From positions 204,001 to 268,000 of the forward strand of contig OZ025780.1 of assembly GCA_964019425.1 (NCBI GenBank): a stretch of 64,000 nt of DNA. The letters run 5' to 3'. Every line of letters begins with the position of its first letter. Position 1 is the stretch's first letter. The notes beneath the pieces were generated by a model, which was not told the origin of the DNA, did not search any database, and was given only the letters and a program-made list of their open reading frames with translations. The translations under genes were made by a program, and so were the position numbers. The stretch is from Flectonema sp. DT1601. Its lineage: Eukaryota; Euglenozoa; Diplonemea; Diplonemida; Diplonemidae. Below, piece by piece: positions 50,418-59,899 of the stretch.

Positions 50418-50789
50418 ATAAAAAAATTATTTTTCAGAGCCTTTTACACGAATGTTTTATTTAATCATAAAGCTTTGCTTTATCTATATTGCTTTTTCAG
50501 AGCTGTTTCTCGGCTGTTCGATTGCTGTTGGATATGATGTGGAAAAAAAAAAAAATAATAATAAAAAAAAAAGAACTTGCGCTTCCAGGCACTACACGCA
50601 ATTAGGAAATAAACCTGTAAAGGGTGGAAGCTGCTATGATTCAATCCCTCCCTTATAATGATTCATGTCTAATTTGTTGCGTGTTAACCTTGATTTATTT
50701 ATCCAAGTCCCCCCAAAAAAAAAAAAAAAAAAAGATAATCATCGCCTTTGTATGATTCGTGAAAAAAAATACAGAGTTGCTAAGCTCTA

Positions 50790-50823
<34 letters not shown>

Positions 50824-52199
50824 AGATTTGGGAGATTCATACCCAAATTCTATTTGTGGGAGGTATTGTCGTTTTTTTAAAAACAAACAAAAAAAAAAAA
50901 AATCCCCAAAAAAAAAAGAAAGAAAGAAAGAAAGAAATAATAATATTTGTCCGCGAGTTCTTTTTTTTTAAAGAAAGTTGACTAACTGTGACTGACTGCC
51001 AACGATAACAACAACAACAATGCAGTTCGTCTACAAATAACGTCAATGCGGCGAAAGTGCTTCGACCCACCCGTCTTTTCCGACTTCACTGTTCATTGTT
51101 TGACTAATTAAATTGGAGAGAATTCGTAAGTTCTATTTGTGGATTATTTACCTTTCCTTTTCCTTTTTTTTCCCTTTTTTTTTGTTTTATTTCTTCCCTT
51201 TCCCCCTATTCTGATGTGTGTGTGAGAGTCTGAGTCTGAACTTCGAGGTGAAGCTGACGTAGTGCCCTTATCTATGGTGGGCTTTTTTTCAGGAGACACG
51301 GTCGGTCGTTATCTGTTTTTTTTAAATTTTTTTTTTGTCCCTCCTCTCTCTCTATTTCACTAAATTCTAATAGACTGTATGCGAGACCAGAAAAAAAAAA
51401 ACAAAAAAAACAAAAACAAAAAATTTCTTTTTTTTTTTTTTTCTGGTTTACAAAAATTCTATTCGGCTGCTGTGGAAACAAGTCAGCCAAAAAACAAAAA
51501 ACAAAAAACAAAAAAAAAAAAGAGGATTAACACCGACTCCCTTTGCGTGGACTTTATTACAAAAAATGGATGGATTAATTGAGTAGCCATTCTACTAATT
51601 AAGTTAATCATCGTCGGGTTGTTAGTTTTCATAAGATGTAATCTTTCTCTCAACCCCCTAAAAAAAAAAAAGGAGTCTGGAAATAATAAACCCATAACGT
51701 GATCAGTAAAAGGGAGTTTTTTCTTTACAATCACCCGCATAACAAGTGTGTCCTGCGGTATGGAGTTTTCACTCAACTGATTTCAGATTTCAAAATATTG
51801 TTTCCGTTTTGCTTCCCCTCCTTCACTGCGATGCTTTTGACTCACACTTTTTTTTTTGTATTCGTTTTCATTATATGAGTTTATTATTTAGTTTTTTTTC
51901 GTTTTTTTTTTAATACATTTATTGATGAGAAACTCTTCTTTAGACAGGTTGATACTTCAGAAGTAATGAACGACCCCCCCCTCTCAATACATCACATCAG
52001 TCGAGTGAAGGAATCTTTTAGATTTCTTTATATCAAGAAGTTCAGACAAATCTTTATTGTGTTCTATATTTCTCTTCTGTTTGATAGGTGTTGACATTTT
52101 CATCTCTTGCGACGTGGGAATCCAAACAGGTGTTTTTCATTTAATTCAAGTGCATTTAATTTTTTTGTTTCATCTCAGACATCATCTCGACAAAAAAAA
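50418..52199. other. 1.8-kb spacer, A/T runs
   Basis: No gene. Many A and T runs, an (aaag)n microsatellite at about 50918-50938, and low-complexity frames on both strands. Near the end, a pyrimidine tract ends in AG (tctcttctgtttgatag, 52087), and a possible 5'-UTR intron (donor caggtgttt at about 52130, acceptor tttcatctcag ending about 52177) precedes the AspRS start codon. Confidence 0.45.
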
Positions 52200-53948
52200 A
52201 TGTCAACACCCGAAGCAGCAGCACCTACCAAAGAGCTAACTCCAGAGGAGAAGGCGGCAAAGGAAGCAGCAAAGGAAAAGAAGAAGGCTGAAAAGGCAGC
52301 TGCAAAAGAAGCGAAGGCGAAGGCAAAGGCCGACAGGGCTGCTGCTAATGCAGCGAAGAATGCCCCGGCGGCGATTAAGTTTACTGAGGACTTTGGAGAG
52401 AAGGAAATTGTACAGTCGTGTACTCACAAGAAGGTAACATGGTCTGATATTCGTGACGTTACTGGTGATATGGACGGTGAGACAGTTACTGTGAGAGCGA
52501 GAATTCAAACTTCTCGTAAGAACTCTGCAAAACTTTGTTTTGTTGTTCTCAGAAAGCAAACATCAAACATCCAGTGCGTTATCCGTGAGGACCCTCTACC
52601 ACGTGATTGTATTAAATGGGCTTGTGGTCTACCTTTGGAATCAATTGTTGATGTTACTGGTAAGGTTGTCAGACCAAAGGAACCTGTTACTTCTTGTACC
52701 CAATCTACTGCTGAAATCTTTATCAGTCGTATTCACTTAGTATCAACTGGTGTTCAGGTTATGCCATTTCAGTATCAGGATGCTTGTGGTTTGTCGACTA
52801 TGGAAGAAAAGGACGATAAGGGAAATGTGATTTCAACTAAAGAAGTTGTCGTTCAGCAGGACACTCGTCTAGAGACCAGATGGTTAGATATGCGTACACC
52901 TGCTAACTTAGGTATTTGGACTATTCAGGCGAGAGTTTGTCAGTTCTTTAGAGAATATTTAACTACTCAGAAGTTTCTTGAGATCCACACTCCAAAGATC
53001 ATCCCTGCTGCATCTGAAGGTGGTGCTTCTGTTTTCAAGTTGGGATACTTTGGTAAAGATGCGTTCCTTGCGCAGTCACCTCAGTTGTACAAACAGATGG
53101 CTCTTCAGGGTGATTTGGAACGTGTTTTTGAAATTGCTCCAGTTTTTAGATCCGAGAATGCTAACACTCACCGTCACTTGTGTGAGTTCGTTGGTCTCGA
53201 TGTTGAATTAGAAATTAAAGAACACTACTACGAAGTGTTGGATGTTGCTGAAGCACTATTCACATACATCTTTGACAACCTTCACTCTCAGTGTGCGAGT
53301 TACATTGAGATGATTAACGCTCAATGGCCACACAGCAAGTTCGAACATAAAATGACTGCTGAAAAGATTGAAGAGCTCAACGTTGGAATCATTGAAGGAG
53401 AAGAACAGCGACCATCAAAAGATACTTACGGAGCACTTATCAAGGACCGCGCTACATCTTGCCTCAGGTTGGAGTACCCAAATGGTGTAGCTTTACTTAA
53501 CACTGTTCTTCCTGATGATGAAAAAATGGACCCTGCTGACGACCTTAACACCACCAATGAAAAGAAGCTTGGAGTTTTGATTAAGGAACGCTATGGTGTT
53601 GATTTCTTTATTTTAGATCAGTTCCCGTCATCTGTGAGACCATTCTACACGATGCCAAACAAGGAAAACCCAACTTTCAGTAACTCGTACGACATGTTTA
53701 TGAGAGGTGAAGAAATCTCTAGTGGTGCACAGAGAATTCACGACCCGACTCTGTTAGAAACTCGTGGAAAAGAAATGGAAGTCGACATGTCTCACTTAAA
53801 GGACTACATTGACGCTTTCCGTCTGGGTGGATGGCCACACGGAGGATTCGGTGTTGGTCTTGAGAGAGTTGTAATGCTCTTCCTTGGTCTTCACAACATC
53901 CGTTCTTGCTCGATGTTCCCACGTGACCCACGTAGAAACACTCCGTAG
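52200..53948 (+). CDS. DARS1: cytosolic aspartyl-tRNA synthetase
   Basis: 582 aa from the ATG at 52200; the frame is open further upstream, but that part reads through a probable 5'-UTR intron. A Lys/Ala-rich N-terminal extension (about 1-60, EKAAKEAAKEKKKAEK), typical of eukaryotic AspRS and thought to bind tRNA, is followed by an OB-fold anticodon-binding domain (about 80-210, TVRARIQTSRKNSAKLCFVV) and a class II catalytic core. Motif 2 is FEIAPVFRSENANTHRHL (about 310-327) and motif 3 is GFGVGLERVVMLFLGLHNIR (about 549-568). The flipping loop with AQSPQLYKQ is present. It ends FPRDPRRNTP, as eukaryotic/archaeal-type AspRS does. It attaches aspartate to tRNA-Asp. All key motifs are intact. 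Confidence 0.97.
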   Translation: MSTPEAAAPTKELTPEEKAAKEAAKEKKKAEKAAAKEAKAKAKADRAAANAAKNAPAAIKFTEDFGEKEIVQSCTHKKVTWSDIRDVTGDMDGETVTVRARIQTSRKNSAKLCFVVLRKQTSNIQCVIREDPLPRDCIKWACGLPLESIVDVTGKVVRPKEPVTSCTQSTAEIFISRIHLVSTGVQVMPFQYQDACGLSTMEEKDDKGNVISTKEVVVQQDTRLETRWLDMRTPANLGIWTIQARVCQFFREYLTTQKFLEIHTPKIIPAASEGGASVFKLGYFGKDAFLAQSPQLYKQMALQGDLERVFEIAPVFRSENANTHRHLCEFVGLDVELEIKEHYYEVLDVAEALFTYIFDNLHSQCASYIEMINAQWPHSKFEHKMTAEKIEELNVGIIEGEEQRPSKDTYGALIKDRATSCLRLEYPNGVALLNTVLPDDEKMDPADDLNTTNEKKLGVLIKERYGVDFFILDQFPSSVRPFYTMPNKENPTFSNSYDMFMRGEEISSGAQRIHDPTLLETRGKEMEVDMSHLKDYIDAFRLGGWPHGGFGVGLERVVMLFLGLHNIRSCSMFPRDPRRNTP

Positions 53949-54584
53949 GCTTAACACTACTATCAACTTTCATTGCCGAGTGTTATTTTTTTTCTTTTTT
54001 TTTTTAGTTTTCTTTGAAAAAAAAAAAGGCTTTTGGAGGAATGGAGAAAAAAACAAACAGAAAGAAGACCCCCCGACAGGAAACAAAAAAAAAAAAAAAA
54101 AACACTCCATGTTTTTTTTTACCACACTCCTGCATACCCCAAGGAACGGAAAATGAAAAAAAAAACAAGGTCAACGGACGAAGTGCACTGAGAGATTTAA
54201 GAAAGCAAAAAAAACGATCTCTCTTTTTTTTTAAGAAAAAACTATTTTCCCCCAATTCCCCCCCCGGAGCTCCTCTGTTTTCAGTGAGTTGAGCTTCGTC
54301 ACAACGTGAGAAGGAAAAAGACGGAAGAAAAAAAAAAAAAAAAAAAAAAGTTGAATTTGATATCCTTTTATGAGCGAAACGGGTACAACGAAAAAAAAAA
54401 AAAAAGAAAAAAAAAGGAAAAGAAGGTGACCCGTTATCACCGACTAGTATTCCAGAACAGCAGAGAGAAGAAAGACGAGACAAACTTATCTGTTGAAAGC
54501 CAACCTTTTCAACTGTATCCTTCAACCTTCTTTGTTTCATAGTCATATTCAAACTCAGCTCCGATTAAAAATATAAAACAATGA
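53949..54584. other. intergenic, A/T runs
   Basis: No gene. A-rich and T-rich runs give false Lys- and Phe-rich frames. A pyrimidine tract with AG (ccttctttgtttcatag, ending 54542) lies 42 bases upstream of the next start. Confidence 0.45.
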
Positions 54585-56060
54585 ATGAATAGAATACAAT
54601 CTTTTAAGGATGCTCTCAGGAGATGTAGTGAAAGAGAACGTGATCCTATTGAAGAAGAAGAAAGGATAAAACAAGATGCTAAGGAACATGAGCAGTTTAA
54701 GTTAGATTTAGACAAGGTTGGGGGATACGACACGATCCCGCAGATATGTTTTGTTGAAAAAGAAAATGATGTTGGGAAGAGATGGAAAACAATAGCACTA
54801 CTACTTCATGAACGAGAACGTTGTCACAGAACATGGGATGAGGATAGTTTATCTACTCTCTGGACTGGACTCTCTGATGAAGTTTTGAACCCTTCAATCG
54901 ACGGCATCACATTCCAACAATTCCAAAAAGTTGGAATCAAAGTTGTTAATCAAATCTACGACGATAACTCCACTGAAGACCAGATGGACGTCGATCTCAA
55001 GTCCCGCCTACTTGAAGCGAGAGGTACTCCTGTTCTGTCTGCATCTCACTTTTTGTTACTTTCGAGTAGGTTCGCTGATGATAAAGGAAAGATACCAATC
55101 AGAAATATATTCGATTTCTACAGACATTTAGCGTACATACTGCGAACTGAGTCTGAAGTGCTTCACTACAGCTGCGGTAGAAACTTTTTAACAGAAGAAA
55201 ACCTCGAAGAGTACATCACTTCACTACTGTTGGGCGACGTTCAAGTATTCAAGCAGATACCTGAGGAGAGAATTCCTTATGACAGTTGTGTGTTGGCGAA
55301 GAGGATTCTACATCAGTTGAATTCAACGAAGAGAAGAAGGGTTCGTGTTGATGAGTTTTTAAATTCAAAAATACTACGAGACCTCATCCAAGTTCAACTA
55401 TCTAATGAGTGTGACAGTCAGTGGTTAGAAGAACAGGAAGTAATCTACAACAGATACTTAAATTGGATGGATGAAACACTTGCGATCATCACACCGCAAT
55501 GTCTTAAAGATATCTCTCTTTATAATGACCTCTTCGTCGATAGATCATTCGAAGTCTTCGGTGTCAGTTCTTTCACTTATACGAATTTTGTTATATTTCA
55601 ATTGGCGTGTGAAGACTTGAATTCTGATAATTCTTTTTCATTTTTATGGAAAGTTTTGGATTTGCATTGCAACGGTGAGGTGACTCCGATGGTAGTACAG
55701 GCTTTCTTAAAACACTCTCCGTCATTGAATGCTTGTATTGTTCGAGTAAAACAATCAACTAATGAGGAAGGGTCAGCTAATGATGAAGGGTCAACTAGTG
55801 AGGAAGGGTCAACCAATAAGGAAGGATCACTTATTGAAAATGTTGTTTTAGAAATATTTGATATTATAAATCCGGTTCAACCTCTTTGCATTCGTCAAAG
55901 TGACCTCCGAAGTTGTGGTCTTCGAGAGACAATATTTCGTATTCTATTCATGTCTGTTGGGTTTGAGCTTCATGAAATGAAAAGCATCAATCCTGATAAG
56001 TTCGTAGATCATCCAAAACCAAAACCACCAAAAAGATTTAACGTCCCTGACTTTCGATGA
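54585..56060 (+). CDS. PPP2R3C: PP2A regulatory subunit B''-like (PPP2R3C/TON2)
   Basis: 491 aa, intronless. It matches the PPP2R3C (G5PR)/plant TON2-FASS group along its length: VLAKRILHQLNSTKRRRVRV then LNSKILRDLI (first EF-hand-like region, about 236-270), YNRYLNWMDETLAIITPQCL (about 287-306), FSFLWKVLDLHCNGEVTP (about 350-367), and VLEIFDIINPVQPL with IRQSDLRSCG (about 424-450). In animals and plants these proteins bind PP2A and act at centrosomes, basal bodies or cortical microtubules. The EF-hand loops look degenerate, so calcium binding is doubtful. A four-unit 6-aa repeat (NEEGST type, about 392-415) interrupts the C-terminal lobe. A 3-codon upstream ORF (54581) overlaps the start by one frame shift. 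Confidence 0.85.
   Translation: MNRIQSFKDALRRCSERERDPIEEEERIKQDAKEHEQFKLDLDKVGGYDTIPQICFVEKENDVGKRWKTIALLLHERERCHRTWDEDSLSTLWTGLSDEVLNPSIDGITFQQFQKVGIKVVNQIYDDNSTEDQMDVDLKSRLLEARGTPVLSASHFLLLSSRFADDKGKIPIRNIFDFYRHLAYILRTESEVLHYSCGRNFLTEENLEEYITSLLLGDVQVFKQIPEERIPYDSCVLAKRILHQLNSTKRRRVRVDEFLNSKILRDLIQVQLSNECDSQWLEEQEVIYNRYLNWMDETLAIITPQCLKDISLYNDLFVDRSFEVFGVSSFTYTNFVIFQLACEDLNSDNSFSFLWKVLDLHCNGEVTPMVVQAFLKHSPSLNACIVRVKQSTNEEGSANDEGSTSEEGSTNKEGSLIENVVLEIFDIINPVQPLCIRQSDLRSCGLRETIFRILFMSVGFELHEMKSINPDKFVDHPKPKPPKRFNVPDFR
55758..55829 (+). repeat. 18-bp coding tandem repeat, four units
   Basis: Four units of aatgaggaagggtcaact and variants encode NEEGST-like hexapeptides inside the PPP2R3C-like protein, in a loop between helices. 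Confidence 0.9.
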
Positions 56061-56373
56061 GGGGAATTTTCTCTTTTTTTTTTTTAAATCAGTGATTAAC
56101 ACTTCTATCCCCCCCCATCGTTCCCTATTTTAGATAAGACCCGCCCAATATAATTCTGATGATTATTTTGAGCTTTCGAAAAAAAGTGGGACTGTATTCT
56201 GTTTTTTTTTTCTCTCGACAGGTCATCCCTTCGGGGGGGGGGAATGCTGTTTCAATGACAACGTTTCCGTGTCAACAGTCAGACACTGATGGTATCTAAA
56301 AAAATTATTATTGTAATCTTGCTTTTATTAATCACAACATCACTTTTTAACAAATAAAAGCTACTACACTATA
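56061..56373. other. short intergenic spacer
   Basis: AT-rich with C and G runs. A pyrimidine tract with AG (tttctctcgacag) ends at about 56221. No gene. Confidence 0.4.
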
Positions 56374-57311
56374 ATGTACGTAGGAGCATGGCAGGAATAC
56401 AAACTTGCGAGAGTTATACAACTTCATAAAACAGATGATCAGAAACGACCAGGAAGTAGATCAAGTTCTCGGGTATGTTTTTAAACTTTATTTAGTAATA
56501 AGAAATAGTTGTAATGATAATAATAAATAACTTCCTCCAGATTTCGAGTGGTTCTGTTGTAACTGCCCCTCACAACAGATCTTTAAGCTCTCACTTAACT
56601 GCAACTACTCGATCAGCTGTTACGGATGTCGATGATTGGAGAAGACGACGGCGTCCCAGACCTAAGATGGGAAGAAGTAGTAAAAGAGCGACGTCTTTGG
56701 GACCAAAGAAATCTGGTGCGGGAGGAGATGACAGAAGGAAACACATTAATAAAATGATGCAACTTTACACCGGACAAGTTCATAGTTCACCGAAATCTAA
56801 TCCATCTTGTCCTCACTGTGAGACACCAGATACAAAGTATTGTAGTGGAACAGGTAGACAACACGATGAACAGACTACTCCAATGGCGTCTTCTCATCCA
56901 AATCCAGACACCCCGGCTAGGAGTCCAACTCTGAGCTCGTCTGCGATTGCTGTGTTGATGAGAGCGAGGGAGAGAGATGCTGTTCGAAAACCACCTAATC
57001 TCAGTGAGAGAGTGTCTCAGGTTCCAGTTCGTTTGAATGCGAATGAAGTATTAGTGACCTCACCAAACCCAATTATGAAATCTGGTGATGTGCTATCTCC
57101 CTGTGGATCTTCACATTTATCACCCAGTACAGCACCTCGACGACAACCTTCTCAACGTAGTTATAGGGATGATGATGAAGTCATTCTTAGAGTCTCTCAA
57201 TCTCTTAAAGCTGCCAGACGTTCTCTCAGCTCTCCGATTTCAACGTCGTCAATGCCTCCAGAATCTGAGGTAAACGCTTTACTGAAATGGACTGATCAAT
57301 TACAGCCTTAA
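56374..57311 (+). CDS. unknown basic Ser/Pro-rich protein
   Basis: Two exons: 56374-56472 (33 codons) and 56541-57311, with a 68-nt GTATGT...CAG intron, giving 289 aa. The first exon encodes a compact segment, MYVGAWQEYKLARVIQLHK, that looks conserved by its composition. The rest is Ser/Thr/Pro/Arg-rich and probably disordered, with a basic patch (WRRRRRPRPK), a CPHC...C cluster (SCPHCETPDTKYC) that could bind zinc, and a short helix near the C-terminus (VILRVSQSLKAARRSL). I do not recognise a family. The first exon would be missed if the downstream ATG at 56514 were used, and that ATG lies inside the intron. Confidence 0.75.
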
Positions 57312-58129
57312 ACATGTTAAGAAGGTAATCAAAAGTCGGGATATCAATTTCTATTGAATATCAGTGACCTCCTTGTTTTTTTTAGTAATCTCCTTGTTTT
57401 TGATGACTGTTGATGGACACATCAGAATTGGCTCTCTCGCTGAGTTAAGTAGTAATCATTAGGTAGAGCCTACTGTCTACTGTATTGTATTATATCGTGG
57501 TTTTGGTTTCTCAAGACTCACGACTAATTTAAGTAATTGGACGCAGATAAGTTAGAAATAGAAGCGCTGCTACTGCAGATATTTATTTCTTCAAAGATGT
57601 ATTTAACACATCTCAGCCTCCCCCGCCTGTTATATTTGCTTTTTTTTTTTTTTTTTTTTTTGTTAAATTTTGTTTGTTTATGTTTCTGGTATTGAACGCT
57701 ATTTACTGTTTTTTTATTGTTGTTTTGCATTTTAGAATGCTGGAGGACTCTGAAACCCTTTTGTGATGGTCACAACGGAGGATTTCTTTTTCCGTTGCGT
57801 AGCTGAAGTTTCCCCCTAGCAATATTTTTAATAATAATTTTTTTTTTTTTTTTGTTCAGTTTTTATTCAAGAGAGTTCTTTCTTTATTAGGTCAGAAATA
57901 ATCCATTCAGGGTATTTGTGTATCGGAGTGTTTATAATAGTTTAGCATTGTGATAACTCATACTCCTCCTTTAGACAGAAAAAAACTTATGAAAAAAAAA
58001 AGTGACCAGATAACTCTCTTTTTTGATTTCATTGAGGGATGTGATACTAAGTAAATATATATTCATTTCCCCTCTCTCCACACAGAGTATATTGGTTAGA
58101 AGTTTAGAAAAAAAAAAAAAAAAAACACA
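57312..58129. other. intergenic, with strong 3' splice-like site
   Basis: AT-rich, with T runs. Near the end a branch-point-like gatactaag (about 58042), a pyrimidine tract (ttcatttcccctctctcca) and CAG at 58085 form a textbook 3' splice site 45 bases before the UBL5 start codon. I saw no matching donor close by. Confidence 0.5.
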
Positions 58130-58194
58130 ATGCCTCGCATGATAGAAGTGATACTAAATGACAGAATGGGACACAAGGTATGAAAAAACTTGTT

Positions 58195-58226
<32 letters not shown>

Positions 58227-58500
58227 TCGCTAAACACTACTCACACACAGGTTCGTGTAAAGTGCAACGAAGATGATACCGTCGGTGATCTGAAGAAGTT
58301 ATGCGCAGCACAGATTGGTACAAAACACGACAAACTCAGAGTACAAAAATCGTATGTTGATTAATTATTGTTTTTTTATATTCAATGAAAGACAAGTCAC
58401 ACACAAAATCCAACACAGATATCAAGTATTTAAAGATCATATTACATTAGGAGATTATGAGATAAAAGATGGGATGGGTTTGGAGCTTTACTACAACTAA
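58130..58500 (+). CDS. UBL5: UBL5/Hub1 ubiquitin-like protein
   Basis: Three exons: 58130-58177, 58251-58351 and 58419-58500, with introns of 73 and 67 nt (GTATG...CAG). The product is 76 aa, or 73 if the second in-frame ATG (58139), which matches the usual MIEV start, is used. It aligns end to end with UBL5/Hub1: [48 protein letters not shown] and a C-terminal LELYYN with the double tyrosine instead of a diglycine. The Trp before the FKDH strand in the human protein is Ser here. Hub1 binds spliceosomal proteins such as Snu66 non-covalently and affects 5' splice-site choice. It is cytosolic/nuclear. Confidence 0.96.
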
Positions 58501-58731
58501 AAGAGGATACGTCGTCCTCATCTGTTAAGCAACTTATATAAAAGCAGTTATGGAAAATAGTTCTATAATTCTGGTAGTCTGTGTGATGGTTTAATGTGCT
58601 GCGACCTCTCCGCAATTTCTTTTCTAACTTTAGAAGGGTGATGTCGTTTGTTGATTTTTTTGTTATTTTTTTTTATTTCAAAATATTTTTTTTTTTAAAA
58701 AAAAGTAAATCATTAAAAAAAAAAAAAAAAA
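58501..58731. other. short spacer
   Basis: AT-rich, ending in an A run that directly precedes the CDC123 start codon. A pyrimidine tract with AG (tttcttttctaactttag) ends near 58633. Confidence 0.4.
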
Positions 58732-59751
58732 ATGACCATCCCCTCAACAGTTGACTGGAGGGAAATCCTACCAGAAACAATGCAGTTAAAACACAAAGCA
58801 CTCGCACTGGATGATTATAAAGATTTCATAAAATGGATTGATACTGATGGGATGAGACTACCCGCACATTTAGAAAGAACTCAAGCAAGAGGTGCTAAAA
58901 CTGATTACACGACATATGATGGTGAAGACGACTGGCAAGGAGAAGATGAGGATGATGAAGTTGCTGACGACGGATTAGATTTATCGAAATTAATAACAAA
59001 ATTAGAAGACATATTCAACGAGTACGGAGAGGTATTCGCCATGTCTAATTCAATTGCTCCTCAAGACGCTGGGTGGTCAATCGCAAACGGTGAAGTTTTA
59101 CAATGTCAGACTCCAATAGAGGTAATCTCAATATTAAAATCCTCTTCTCTGACTACTACTGATTGGGATAATAGAAGGTCGTTAAACCTTCCTTGTCATA
59201 TGATTATTAGAAAATGGTACAACTTAGAACGATCACTCATATTCAGAGCCTATGTCTGTGATAGAAAACTTGTTGCAGTTTCACAAAAAATTCTGAGTGA
59301 ATTCCACCCATACCTTATTGACGTCAAGCTTGAAATCGCTAACGCATCTGAAACTCTTTACAATTGTATTGATGAGCGTCTGCGTGAGAGGCTTCCTGAA
59401 GATTATTCTTTTGATTTTTTTTTGACTAAGCCTGGATCAAAAACACAAAAGAGAACAGCAAAACTAATGGGATTTCATGACACTACTGAAAAACTTCTTT
59501 TTGATGAAGACGGTCTTCCGACAACAACCACCTCTGAAACATTACCAGAGGTTAGAGTGATAGAACAAACAGATGATGTAGTTGATTGCGGACCTGCTGC
59601 TTTTCTCAAAGCAGGTCTTCCGATTGAGTTACAGGACATGACTCAACTAGTAGCTGCAGCAGAGGCAGTTGACAACTCTCGTGGAGGAACTATTCAAGGA
59701 GATGTATCTGAAGTGATCAGGTTGATGCAACAGCAGACTGATGACAAATAA
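58732..59751 (+). CDS. CDC123: CDC123-like protein (eIF2 assembly), altered metal site
   Basis: 339 aa, intronless. It follows CDC123/D123 throughout: IKWIDTDGMRLP (about 34-45), an acidic stretch with DDWQGEDEDDE (about 65-80), IAPQDAGW (about 109-116), LQCQTPIEVISILKSS, and IIRKWYNLERSLIFRAYV (about 158-175) with VAVSQK. Cdc123 is an ATP-grasp protein that helps assemble the gamma subunit with the rest of eIF2. The region matching the family's 'IDFNP' motif reads LMGFHD, so the Asp and Asn usually assigned to metal/ATP binding appear to be Gly and His, and the FPKLNW segment reads FAMSNS. The family assignment is firm; catalytic competence is doubtful. Confidence 0.88.
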   Translation: MTIPSTVDWREILPETMQLKHKALALDDYKDFIKWIDTDGMRLPAHLERTQARGAKTDYTTYDGEDDWQGEDEDDEVADDGLDLSKLITKLEDIFNEYGEVFAMSNSIAPQDAGWSIANGEVLQCQTPIEVISILKSSSLTTTDWDNRRSLNLPCHMIIRKWYNLERSLIFRAYVCDRKLVAVSQKILSEFHPYLIDVKLEIANASETLYNCIDERLRERLPEDYSFDFFLTKPGSKTQKRTAKLMGFHDTTEKLLFDEDGLPTTTTSETLPEVRVIEQTDDVVDCGPAAFLKAGLPIELQDMTQLVAAAEAVDNSRGGTIQGDVSEVIRLMQQQTDDK

Positions 59752-59899
59752 TTATGTGAAGACTGTCGGGCTCTTCTCATCGGGAGAAACTCTTTCCTCT
59801 CCTCACCCAACGCTATCACGCTTGTTTTTTTTTTTTTTTTTTCAAATAAAACTCTGCAAACAGAAACTATAACTAATTCCCCAACCAGAACATAATATT

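Noticed and set aside
52107-52199. Longer N-terminus for AspRS
   Set aside because: The added sequence is AT-rich, reads across a probable 5'-UTR intron and has no counterpart in AspRS proteins; the ATG at 52200 begins the typical Lys/Ala extension.
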